From positions 1,054,001 through 1,118,000 of the forward strand of contig JAWHQI010000166.1 in NCBI GenBank assembly GCA_033032865.1: a DNA stretch of 64,000 nucleotides, in the 5' to 3' direction. Each line of letters begins with the position of its first letter. Position 1 is the first letter of the stretch. The notes below the pieces were generated by a model. The model ran no database searches. It was not told where the DNA came from and was given only the letters and a program-made list of their open reading frames with translations. Origin of the DNA: Dactylorhiza incarnata (Eukaryota; Streptophyta; Magnoliopsida; Asparagales; Orchidaceae). Of the stretch, positions 45,736 through 55,900 are shown in pieces. Made by a program: the position numbers and the translations under genes.

Positions 45736-46219
45736 AATATATATACATTAAGCTTAGGTTTTACCTTTTCATCTCCTTCCCCTTTCGGCCGACTTAGAGT
45801 TCTATCGGGCGAGAGAGCGAGAGTGGCGTGTCGTGGAGCTTCCGGCCGGCGATTTCTAGGGTTGTTGTAGTCGGAATCGCGTTTGGAGAGTAGATTTGGA
45901 AAGCTATCGGCGGGATCTTCGTTCTAGTGGTAAGCTTTTCCCGTTCGAAGAATTTTTGGAGTTATGGTAGTGACCTAATTCCTCTTTTCGATCCGAAAAG
46001 TTTCAGGATTTCGTGCTCGGGTGAGTTCTTAGCCAATCCATAGCTTTGGAGCGGAGATCTTCGAGTTTGCAAGGTTTAAGGCAAGTGGCTACCCCCTCCT
46101 TCTCGTTGTTTTCTTAAAGCACTGTTTTCTGTGGTTATGTGTTCTTGGTGTGTCTTGGCTTGTGATTTATGATCGTGTCATTTTGATCTCGACCCTCCCC
46201 CTTGAATTCCTGTTTGTTC

Positions 46220-46640
46220 CTCCTCCCTTGGATTTCTTGAGAAATCAAGGTTTCCTGCCTTGGATTTCTTGAGAAATCATGGATCCATGCCCTTCATTTT
46301 TCGAGAAAGCATGAGCCTGCCTTTAATTTCTCAAAAAATAGCTTGACCCTGTCCTTCATTTCTCGAGAGACAGATCCCTTCCTTCTCGAGACACATATGA
46401 TCCCTTCCCTTCCTTCTCGAGAAACAGCTGATCTCCTGCCTTGTGATTTCTCGATAACTACCAATCCTGCCTTGAGGATTTCTCGAGAAATAGCATCTCC
46501 TGCATTGAGATTTCTCGAGAACTTCAATTCCTGCCTTTGAGACTTCTCGAGAATCCTATTCTCTGCCTTTGATCTCTCGAGAACCATTTGTTCTTAGTCA
46601 TTGAGTTCTAGAGAACTATAGGTTCTTAGCTTTTGATTCC
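46220..46640. repeat. Degenerate TTTCTCGAGAA array in C LTR
   Basis: About twelve copies of ATTTCTYGAGAAA spaced 30-40 bp with CCTGCCTT-type linkers. It corresponds to the 21/22-bp array of A in place and core motif, but is longer-spaced and older. Confidence 0.75.
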
Positions 46641-47976
46641 TCGAGAATTGCCCTTTTGTTTCTTAGTGCTTGAGTTATGCCTCCGACTACTTCTCCTCTT
46701 TGAAACCTCGTACCCGTTGCGGTTAAATAACTTATTTCTTCTCTTATGAACCATCTTATGCAATGTTTTCTTCATTTATGACCCTATCCTTAGGGTATCC
46801 TGGTGATTGTTTTCTCGGGCTTCGTCCCGTGCCATAATTAAAGAAATTAATTAATAAGAACCATTGTTTTTAGCCTTGCACGGTAGTCATTTTTGGGTGA
46901 CAATGGCGATTTGTTGCAGCCTTGCACGGTGGCCATTTTAGAGGTGAACCGCAGGCTTGGCCTGTGGTCCCGTGGGCCGTGTTTGGGTGGTTGGGGATAG
47001 TGAAACCCCCACCCATTTTTGGCTTTGGGTGGCGGAGGTAAGTAACCGCTCCCGTTTAATTTGAGCTGATCAGTCTCATGAATAATTTAACAAGATAAAT
47101 GAACTTTACTTGTTCCTCTATGTGATATTTGGTGCACTTGGTGCATTGTTTAGTTCTGTGCTTGGAGCTTCCTTTATTGTAAGTGTTGGGCTTGGGTGGG
47201 TACCCCTTATGCCTAATTTACTTTCTGCTTGTTTTCTGCCACTTTTAATTCCTTGCTGAGGCGTTCTTTGTTTTATTGAATGTCTCAGGTTCAGAGCCTT
47301 AGCTGCTAGTGGTGTAGCCCGGAGTCTTCGGGAGTTTTAGTTGCTGTTTTACCCCGCTGCTGCGAGGTAGTTGTGGTTAGTTTTTCCCTTGTGTTCAGAC
47401 ATGCTAGTTTAGAGCCAACGGGTTAGTGTCAGGTTGTTGACGTCCGTTGTGCCCTATTGATACTTTATAGTTTACTTGCCAGTTAAATTCTACTACTTTT
47501 TAGATCTTGTGTATCTTGCTCTCTATGAATGATTTATGTCTAGGTGCATTATAGTTATAAAATGGGTTTTCTTTCATCCCCATTGCATTCTTTTCAACAG
47601 AAATCCTTATCTTTAAAGTCGCCTAAAGATATTTTCTATACTTATACTACGCCTAGATATGTGCATATCATTTACTATATGTCCTGTCATCACGTGCATG
47701 TAGGACCTTAAGTGAACTAAATCAAGTATTTTCCGATGCAATTACATATATTTTCTCAGTGGACTAGTTGATCCACGAACTGAGAGACACAGTTCGTACC
47801 CCAAAACCTAATAAATGATTTCAAATGATGATCTATCATGTAAACATGTTTTGATTAATTAAGTACTGGGTTCCCGCCTGAGCATCTGCAGTTGTCTCCT
47901 GCATGACGTGCAATCATGACGCGTATTTTCTCTTACTCTGATATTCCTAAATTCAGAGAAAATGTGGGTTGTGACA

Positions 47977-48305
47977 TGCAGGTAGCAGGTGAATCCTGCC
48001 AACATGGCTATGGAATTGGGACTGAGTTGTGCGAGAACAACCCCAAAGTATCGGAAGGCCTGGCGCAGCTCCGGACAGATGGGGAGGCGGAATCCCACTT
48101 CAAAGTGATCCAAGGGGATGGCTAGCGTGTCGGGCGATAACTGGTTGACATGGTCGCAATTTCTGGGCCAGCGCGCAATGAACCCGAGCGGAATGTAATC
48201 TGCGATCACTATCGTGAACTCATCCTCCAACAGGTCGCAGGTGGCGAAGTCATGAGCAACGAATGCCTGGGCGCACTTGGGCATTCCATCGGGTTTGCCA
48301 ACCAT
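47977..48305 (-). pseudogene. Element F: N-terminal piece of a gypsy-associated plant transposon protein
   Basis: The minus frame from the ATG at 48305 encodes about 110 residues (MVGKPDGMPKCAQAF ... IPLDHFEVGFRLPICPELRQAFRYFGVVLAQLSPNSIAMLAGF). The pattern of a Pro/Leu-rich stretch, R-L-P, and A-Q-L-S-P-N resembles the 'putative gypsy type transposon' domain common in plants. It is cut by the C insertion at 47976. A TATA box lies 130 bp upstream. Confidence 0.55.
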
Positions 48306-48432
48306 CGTGCAAGGGTGGGGGATGAAATTAGGTCATGTGAAAGCCTAGGAGAGGCGTGAGTGCAAGAGCGAGTGCGAGAAGGAGAGGAAGAAGGTGGGAA
48401 TGAAATGGTAATAAATGTGGTGGGTAGGTCCT

Positions 48433-48442
48433 GGCTATTTAT
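48433..48442 (-). promoter_or_regulatory. TATA box upstream of the F frame
   Basis: The minus strand CTATAAATAG, 128 bp before the ATG at 48305. Upstream, at 48548-48570, is a perfect CACTCGCC / GGCGAGTG stem. Confidence 0.55.
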
Positions 48443-51072
48443 AGAAAAAAATTTGAAGAAATTGAGAAGTTTCCTATGCGCGGGGGTGCGGGTAGTGACC
48501 GCGCTGCCCCGACACCTCGAAACTTGAGCCGGCCCCACCTTCGCCCCCACTCGCCTGCAGGTGGCGAGTGTCACGCGCAAAGTCCACTGCAGGAAGGTGG
48601 GAGGGGCAAGATAAAGCGCAAGGCGAAATCAAAAGCATTACGCGAGACATCAGCATTCGACAAAACAAAACAAAAACCATGCGAAACAGTAGTGTGATTA
48701 ACACCTAAAAATGAGATTATTCATAAAGCAAGGCCGAAATTGGCATTTATTATAGAATAAAATAAGGGTGAGGGGGATACAGGAGCGAGTGTCGGCAGGC
48801 TCAGTATTGAATCCATTGTCATCGACCCTGAACTCGCCTCCCCATCCTCAGTGGCACTCGCGGATAGTAATATGCGCTTACAGCGGTAAGTTCTTGATTG
48901 ACCAAGCGCATTTGGTCCCTCTCTCGCGCAATGTCACTCCCAGGGGAAGTCCCCTCGCACCCAGCTCCCTATCGCTCCATCTCCCCGACGAGGTGTGAAT
49001 AGTCCCTTTCGAGAACGCTCAGCCTGCGCTAAGAAGCTGCCCGGTGTCCATCCGCCTGACTGGCGAGGTCCCACTGCATCCATATGAGCATCCCGAGAAC
49101 TTCTGTTACCTGATCCTTCATCGTCTTAGCATATGCGGGGTCACCGAGGAAATCCTAAAGATCACTGGGGGAGGGAGGTGGCGATACCACCTCCTCCCCC
49201 TCCTCAGAGTAAGGTTCCATCGGTGAAGTCTATCGGTAGCCTGCGAGGGCGGAAGTTAGCTGGTCTTATTTAGTAGCACAAGCAATAGGGTCGAAGCGAG
49301 TGAAGTGACCAACCTGGTACATGCTTTTCTCCTTGGCGTTGACGAGATGATCTAGGTTGCCCTTCAAATGGCCTGTGGGGGAATGAAGCGATTTTCCCCT
49401 TCCAGGGCGGGTGGTTACTTGGTTGGCAGCTGAGGTGGTGGCTAGGTTGGCGGCGGGAGGAGTCTGGCCGAGGTCCCTTCCGGCCGAGTGCTCCATCTAT
49501 GATGCGAGTAGAATCGTGGTCTCGCGAGCTGGAGAGTTTCGCAGGATTAGAGATAGTCCCGTAGTTCCGAAGGTGAGGGCTGTGGGAGGCAGGATGAGAA
49601 AGAGACGGCGAAAGATAAAGAGGTACGCGAGAAGGCAATAAAAAGAAAAAAGCTTACCAGGCTAAAGCACGGTTCCGCTAGGAGTAGCAAGAAGGGTGGA
49701 CTCCAGAGCTGGCAGGACATCCTTAACAGCCTGCAGGAGCGCATAAATATCCATCGGGTTGGGCTCGAGGCCATTTCCCATCGCCAGCGCCTCCTGCGAA
49801 TGGTCAGAATCGTTGGGGTATCGTACCAGTAGAATTAACCAAAAAATAAGAAAGATTAGATTACCTCGGCAAGGTTGTCGGGAGGATTGCGAAAAGGGGG
49901 CGAAGTCCTTGACGTAGAATCAGTCACTAGGGGATCCCGCCGAACCGCCTTGGCCTTTCTCGGCCGATAGGGTGAGCTGGGATCCCTCTTCGACGAAAGT
50001 CAGGGAGCATACCTGGCAGACTTGGAGGTGTTCCCTTTCACCGCTGCAGGATGGTCCAATAACTCTTGCGAAAGCGGTCTCGGCGATGGCCTCATGAACG
50101 CCAATGTGGTAGCGAGAGCTTGGAAAGGAAGAAAATGGTATGGAGAAAATGGGCACTCCCAACACAGTGGCTAGAGATATGTATAGCATAGTGGAGGGGC
50201 CCACCAAAAGATTCCCTCCAGGACAGCAAGTACTCACCAAATACTATGGGTTGGACTTTTCTTTTCGAGAGTGGAACTAGATCGCAAAGAGAGGGGATTG
50301 TGTACAATCCCGTATTCGTCGAGTGGTCCCCCAAGCCCCAAAATCCAAAGGAAGAACAAAGCATCTGAGGGGCATTCGCCAGGTCTGAGGGGCATTCGCC
50401 TGGGTCAGGAGAGGCAGGAAAGCTGTGGGGCCAGTGAGATCTTCATCCATCAAGCACTCGCCCGCTTAGGTATTCAGATGTGAGGGCCTCCGGGAGAATG
50501 AGGGGCGGAACCCCACTCGCCCGGGAGGCCAGGGATCTGGCGAGTGGTGCCTTCACGGATCACTCCTAGTAAGATCTAAAGAACCCAGTGCACGGGAAAT
50601 CTGGCGAGTGGTGCCTTCACGGACCACTCGACCAGTTGGGTCTAGAGGTGAATTTACCTAGATACCCTTTGGGGGCTGCCAATAGCCCTTAAGAACAGCG
50701 GAGTTTGGCTGTTGCAGACAAGTTTGGGGTGCATTTAGTAAAACCAAAAGGCGGAATGAAGCTATTTGCGTACCAGATTAGAAAAACTATAAATAGACCC
50801 TTAAGGGCACCTTGGAGGGGGGTAGATCTTGGTGCTTTCTCCTCCTCTGGTTAATTTCGGTTGGCTTTTAGTGCCCTCCAAGGTGCCTAGTTCAGCATTG
50901 GTTTGGGAGGGGAAGCTCTCTAAAATCTTCCAGGTGTGCGGCGGGACCTCCTCGCTGCAGCTTTGGGTCTATTCATTTTTCTTCATCAATAGTCAAGTGT
51001 GCCTGTAAGGGAGAAGTGGGTGTAGGCTAAAACCCCCTGTGGGTCCGAACTGAAGAGATCGGTTGATGGTTT
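48443..51072. other. Decayed retroelement sequence, no confident gene
   Basis: The minus strand shows coding-like scraps with stops: QEALAMGNGLEPNPMDIYALL near 49800, and a helical stretch (TMKDQVTEVLGMLIWMQWDLASQ, LSVLERDYSHLVGEMER) at about 49130-48970, like the coiled-coil part of plant retroelement frames. On the plus strand, CTATAAATAG at 50788-50797 and two copies of TCTGGCGAGTGGTGCCTTCA (50535, 50600) look like an LTR promoter. I cannot assign ends or a family. Confidence 0.4.
50788..50797 (+). promoter_or_regulatory. TATA box in an LTR-like region
   Basis: AAACTATAAATAGACCC on the plus strand, downstream of the GGCGAGTG repeats at 50535-50629. Likely a core promoter of an unassigned LTR. 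Confidence 0.45.
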
Positions 51073-51078
51073 CAACAA

Positions 51079-52140
51079 TGGGCCGATGTTAAGATATTGG
51101 AGTAATATTGGTGTGCGCATGCTTTTCGGTGACCTATAAAGCTTGACGGGACCCATTTTTGACCAAATTGACCAAAAGATGTTGGAATTGAGCATAACGA
51201 ATTCAGTTGCTCTTGTATTGACCATCGAGTCCAATACAACTGGCTGGGGTCAATTCCGAGTTCATATGCTAAATATACTAATTCGATGTTGTCGTGACGT
51301 GTAACGCTTAAAATGGTAATTTTATTTAAATGACCTCAAATTGGACAAGTTCCGTTGCATTCGTATTGAATATACGAGTCCAATGCAACTGACGGAACTC
51401 AATTTGGAGCACATATGTTCAATATTTTAACACGACAGCGTTACGACGCATAATGATCTCAAAATGATCATTTTCTCCAAATGACCTTGGCTCGAAACAA
51501 AACGAGTTCCGTTTCACTCGTATCGACTATACGAGTCCAATGTAACGGGACTCAATTCAGAGCAAATATGCTCAATATAGTAAAACGGCATCATTGTGAC
51601 GCACAACGATACTCAAAATAGTCATTTTCTCCGAATAACCTTGAATTGAAACGAAACGTGTTCTGTTGCATTCGTATTGACTATATAAGTCAAATGCAAC
51701 TAACGGAACTCAATTCGGAGCACATATACTCAATATTTTAACACGACATCGTTACGATGCATAATGATAATCAAAATGACCTCAGATCGAAACGAAATGA
51801 GTTTTATTGCACTCGTATCGACTATACGAGTCCAATGCAACTAACAGAACTCAATTCGGGGCACATATGCTCAATATACTAAAACAGCGTCGTTGTGACG
51901 CACAACAATACTCGAAATGGTCATTTTCTCCAAATGACCTCAGATCGAAATGAAACGAGTTCTGTTGCACTCGTATCGACTTTATGAGTCCAATGCAACC
52001 GACAGAACTAAATTCGGAGCACAAATGCTCAATATACAATATGATCACCTCCTAGCTTCTAGGGTTCCCTATAGGTGTTCGGGTCACTTTTATTGGGTCA
52101 TCTAGGGTCCTAGTGCCCCAATAAAATTTAGGATGTTACA
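51079..52140 (-). mobile_element. Element G: solo LTR with internal tandem repeats
   Basis: The reverse complement starts TGTAACATCCTAAATTTT at 52140. The other end, TGGGCCGATG at 51079, is the expected terminal dinucleotide. CAACA flanks both sides (51073-51077 and 52141-52145), with one extra base on the left. No interior remains, so this is a solo LTR of about 1.06 kb, minus orientation. It interrupts the gag of F. Confidence 0.65.
51165..52060. repeat. About six 155-bp tandem repeats inside G
   Basis: Units start near 51165, 51332, 51483, 51639, 51780 and 51938. Shared pieces: GAGTTCTGTTGCACTCGTAT, TATACGAGTCCAATGCAAC, CTCAATTCGGAGCACATATG, TCATTTTCTCCAAATGACCT. Each holds an imperfect palindrome ACTCGTATCGACTATACGAGT. 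Units diverge by roughly 10-25 percent. Confidence 0.85.
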
Positions 52141-52879
52141 CAACATGTAGGACCTGTTCTTGGAAATGGTCAATATAGTTACCTAGCGACTCGTCAGGAC
52201 CTTGTTTAAGGTGAAAAAGGGTAGTCAAGCCCTTTTTCCTTTTCTTCGACATTACAAACCGCAGAATCAACCCTCTATGACGGTCCTTCAAGCAGTTGAT
52301 AGAACATGCGGGCAACTGGTGGAACCTGTCTCCTGCCTTCCCTTTGAAAGTGATCACAAAAATCTTGCGCTTGAAGCCGTCGGTCATAGCTCGAATTGAG
52401 ATGACGTCTTCGAACCACTGCATATGCTGGATGAGATCATCTTTCCCAGTGCAGTAGTTGAGCACGGGCTCGCAGAATCCCTCGAGAACTGGTGTGATCA
52501 CTATCTCCTCATAAAATGGGCTCATCGTCCTATCTTGGCGAGATGTTCTCTAGCGAGTTCCCTAGTCCTCGCGGAAGTGGAGAGCGAGTTCCGACGTCCT
52601 CACGGAAGTGGAGAGCTCTTGGGGGTGATGCATTGATTTTGCCTAAACAGTGCTCGCTCTTCCTCTAATGAGCCGATGACTTCTTTGCTAGGTCTCCGCG
52701 ACGGTCCGAGACCCTTGGTCGGGGTGATGACTGACATCGAAGTCGATGCGAGCTCGGTAATAGGTGCTAGGAGAGCTCACAGTGCCTCTATGAATACCCC
52801 GAGGTCATCCTTAGCGACGAACACACTCGGGGCTCGCATATTGCTAAGCTCCAAATCCCTTTCGTCTTCATTCGCCATT
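52141..52879 (-). pseudogene. Element F-like gag fragment (Tat/Ogre-type Gag)
   Basis: Minus strand from about 52879 (MANEDERDLELSNMR...) with a TGA after about 33 codons and further stops, then an open stretch from 52525 (MSPFYEEIVITPVLEGF) to the G boundary. That stretch has the Gag pattern GKDDLIQHMQWFEDVISIRAM ... FKGKAGDRFHQLPACSINCLKDRHRGLILRF ... LFHLKQGPDESLGNYIDHFQEQV. The C-terminal part is cut by solo LTR G. Family assigned from pattern only. Confidence 0.6.
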
Positions 52880-53387
52880 GAACCTTTCACAAGAGGTTCT
52901 TCTTTTAATCATGGTCCACGCTCACCGCACCAAAATATTGGAATCAGGGCTATCCTGGTTCACAAAAGTTGGATCCAGTTGCGACCAAAGGTTACTTGTT
53001 TAACGATCGGAACAGACGAACTTAAACTATGGGGAGATGGAGAATGCAAGAAGGGATTGTCTGTAAACAGGATCTCATGAGCTATAGTGATGAGGTCCCG
53101 ACACTAACCTGGAAGTATATAGGAACTTCCCCTCATAAACCAGAGTTGTGCTCGGCCCAAGGGAGGCGCAAAGAGGTTTTTGAGAACCTTTGGGGGGGGG
53201 GGGGGGGGGGGGGGGGGGGTCAACGTGCCTTCAACTTGTACCATAAGGGTCCTATATATACGCAATCAAGGGGAGGGGGTTTATATATGGATTGTGAATA
53301 TCGTCCCCGTCACTTTAGGTTAATGGCCACTTTTTTGAGGTCAGGGGGCTCACCATTGGGTCGGGGGCTCACCTCGATGAATATGGG
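52880..53387. other. Unassigned stretch with a run of 28 G
   Basis: Probably LTR or leader sequence of the gag-bearing element to the left; TGGAATC near 52939 could be an LTR end. A run of 28 G is at 53192-53219. No gene seen. Confidence 0.4.
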
Positions 53388-54330
53388 TTATACATCATTT
53401 ATTATATATGCGCAAACAAAATAATATGAATTAACAGTTAAAGTTATTCTACCATTTAAGATTATAAAAGACATTCCGGCTATGTCTAGTAAACTCATAG
53501 AGATTACGTTTTTCTTAAGAGAATGAACTGCTCTAACATGTTTTAAATTTAAAACTTTACCTAAAGAGAGTACAAGATCTGCTGTCCCAGCATGGGTCAC
53601 CAGAGTCTCTCCGTCATTGCAGTTTTCCACAGTATCCTTGACCATTGAAACCTCAGTGAGAAGTCCTTTGTTATTTATAGCATGACAAGTAGTTATGTTG
53701 TCCAGTCACCACTCAAAGGACACACTGTTGCGACCACTCCCCGCCATAGCTACAAATGATTGAGGTACAGATTTGTCCACCATCATGTTTGCCTTGTTAT
53801 TAGGTGCACCCTCCTTGAGTTTCTTTGGAATTTTGCAGTATGCGGTCCAGTGACCTCACATTCCACAATTATGGCACTTGCTATTTTTCTTTTTAAAAGA
53901 AGTCTTTTTGGCCTAGAACTGTGAATAAGATTCACCTTTAGGTGTAAGTGGCTACCTATGAGGTTTGCCAAAATGTGAAACTAAGTTAGCAACCTGAACA
54001 AGTTGACTTACTTGTTCTGAGCACTTCCTAGTTGAGTTTTGATCTTCAATATGGATGAACCTTTTTTAAGTTCATCAAGCCTTATCTGCTCTTTCAGTCA
54101 GTGTATTTTAGTCTTGAAAGAATTTTTCTCAGGGGATAGCTTGCTAAGTATCGGACCAACAAAGAGACTATCATACATGTCTGACTTGTCATCCTTCAGC
54201 TTGTTCCTCGGCTTAATCAATTGTGATGCGACTGTCAAATTCACATTGAATTTGAAATTGAAAAACTTCTCTACAAGGAGAGTTTTTGTGAGTCTCTCTT
54301 GCTTCTGGAAGTGATCGTTCAAGCGATCTC
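53388..54330 (-). pseudogene. Element H: Ty1/copia gag-protease remnant
   Basis: Minus-strand pieces in order: a Gag segment (NDHFQKQERLTKTLLVEKFF, 54322-54100), a CCHC knuckle CHNCGM-GHWTAYC with an internal stop (about 53885-53845), then the protease region, where the usual active-site Asp-Ser/Thr-Gly reads LDNITTCH (about 53710). The following stretch (LVLSLGKVLNLKHVRAVHSLKKNVISMSLLDIAG, 53575-53480) is the conserved region after copia protease. Stops and shifts throughout; integrase and RT absent. Lineage within copia not determined. Confidence 0.7.
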
Positions 54331-54622
54331 AAATCTCTTTTGCAGTCTTATACTCACTTTAGGTCATGGAAATGAGAGGATTCAGGGAATTCAGAAGGTA
54401 ATCTCTGCAGAAATCCTCGTCTTTGTTCCATTAAAACTTGTTCACATTTTTAATTAATGTTCATGGCGAAGTTACTGAGAACTGTGTAGAAAATCTCACA
54501 TTTCTTCATGCCGAGTTGAACGTGTAGTTTCCAACTATGGAACTCAATGGCGTCGAACGATTAGTGCTTCACTATGTCGTATGTGTTTCACTTCGACCTA
54601 AATTAAAGAAAACATTAAACAA
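54331..54622. other. Upstream part of H, no gene
   Basis: Continues the H leader/gag start in decayed form. It contains a short extra copy of ACGTGTAGTTTCCAACTATG (near 54519), also present in the tandem duplication to the right. Confidence 0.4.
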
Positions 54623-55314
54623 GAAAAATATCACCTGATCATGACGAATTGATCCACGAAGAATTGCACTAATGCACCTTACGTGTAGTTTCCAACTATG
54701 GAACCCAAATGGAGAAAATGGAAATTCAGTGAATCACCTTGCGAGCGGCAGATAAGAAATAATAACAGAGGACCGACGATATGTTTCCTCTTCGAGTAAA
54801 TGAACTAGATCAACGACACTTCTCCTGCGTCCGATCGATCGAGCAAACAGGGAAGAAGAAGTCTTCTATCTCTTGGCAATATCTACTCTTGCGTGCAATT
54901 TTGAGAAGAAAAGCACGAGCGGGAGAATGCTTGCAAGCGGCGAAGAGGAGAAAAACGTGGGCGAGAAAGAAAAATATCACCTGATCATGACGAATTGATC
55001 CACGAAGAATTGCACTAATGCACCTTACGTGTAGTTTCCAACTATGGAACCCAAATGGAGAAAATGGAAATTCAGTGAATCACCTTGCGAGCGGCAGATA
55101 AGAAATAATAACAGAGGACCGACGATATGTTTCCTCTTCGAGTAAATGAACTAGATCAACGACACTTCTCCTGCGTCCGATCGATCGAGCAAACAGGGAA
55201 GAAGAAGTCTTCTATCTCTTGGCAATATCTACTCTTGCGTGCAATTTTGAGAAGAAAAGCACGAGCGGGAGAATGCTTGCAAGCGGCGAAGAGGAGAAAA
55301 ACGTGGGCGAGAGC
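54623..55314. repeat. Perfect 346-bp tandem duplication
   Basis: 54623-54968 and 54969-55314 are identical as far as I can read. In the minus sense it lies downstream of a TATA-like site near 55411 and so looks like duplicated R/U5 or leader of a copia LTR. The 62-codon frames inside each copy are antisense artefacts. Confidence 0.9.
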
Positions 55315-55410
55315 GTAGAAACCCTAGCAGAGCACAATTTCTACTTTGAGAAAATTGAGGGCGGCTGCGCTCAAAATATTCTACGTATAAACCATTAAGT
55401 TTGAAATGAC

Positions 55411-55422
55411 TATATATAGTAT
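55411..55422 (-). promoter_or_regulatory. TATA-like palindrome upstream of the duplication
   Basis: ACTATATATAGT reads the same on both strands. With CTAGGGTTTCTACGCTCTCG following on the minus strand it resembles an LTR promoter and transcript start for H. Confidence 0.4.
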
Positions 55423-55900
55423 CTCCAAAATAGAGCATTGCTCAAGGTAAACACACCACTAACGAATCACTATTGAGTCGATCCCGACATGTGCAGACAT
55501 ACAATTAACAAAATATTCAACATATTTTACCCATTTTTGTAAATTATGAAAAAGGTTCGTCTGAGTAGATATATAAATATATTCTATCTAATAAGCAAAG
55601 ATCAATATCTACATTTCTCGCCACTTTTTTTTGAAGGTTGTTATGTGCAGCCCAATTTCGACTATGTGCAAATTCGGTTAAGTGCAAACCAAAGTAAAAA
55701 ATCATAAGGACATGTGAACTCGTAAAAAGGCGGTCTGCACATAGCTTTTTTCAAATCACGATTTGCACATAGCAAAAACGGATTTGGCCGTAGCTTTTTT
55801 CTTCCTGTGAGGATACATTGTTGCTCTCTTTCGCTCGATTCCCTCCATATCTCATGGTAGCCATAAAATAGATTTATATCAATTTTCTTTTTACACGCGG
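55423..55900. other. Spacer between H and the P450, with inverted repeats
   Basis: A/T-rich. At about 55630-55790 there are paired inverted motifs: CTATGTGCAAATTCG against CGATTTGCACATAG, and TTATGTGCAGCC against GGTCTGCACATAG, giving a possible fold-back. No gene. A clear AATAAA signal for the P450 is not seen. Confidence 0.5.

Larger units (their letters stand above)
15338..47976 (+). mobile_element. Element C: old Tekay/Del-like chromovirus, host of A, D and E
   Basis: Plus-strand shell: 5' LTR end (15338-15801), primer site and leader to 16240, then the D block, then leader again from 40029, gag, pol and 3' LTR to 47976. The 5' LTR start lies beyond the left edge. The two LTR ends differ by roughly 5 percent over 460 bp by eye, so it is old. 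The right flank begins TGCAG. The left and right halves share a 337-bp leader overlap and may come from two elements. Confidence 0.8.
45375..47976 (+). repeat. 3' LTR of element C
   Basis: 2602 bp, TGTAACGCCCCTGA to GGTTGTGACA. Two palindromic arrays (45588-45735 and about 46220-46640) flank the TATA region near 45736. The rest is untranslated; no gene. Confidence 0.9.

Noticed and set aside
54781..55318. Two identical 60-odd codon frames in the 346-bp duplication
   Set aside because: Antisense to the presumed LTR transcript; identity explained by the tandem duplication.
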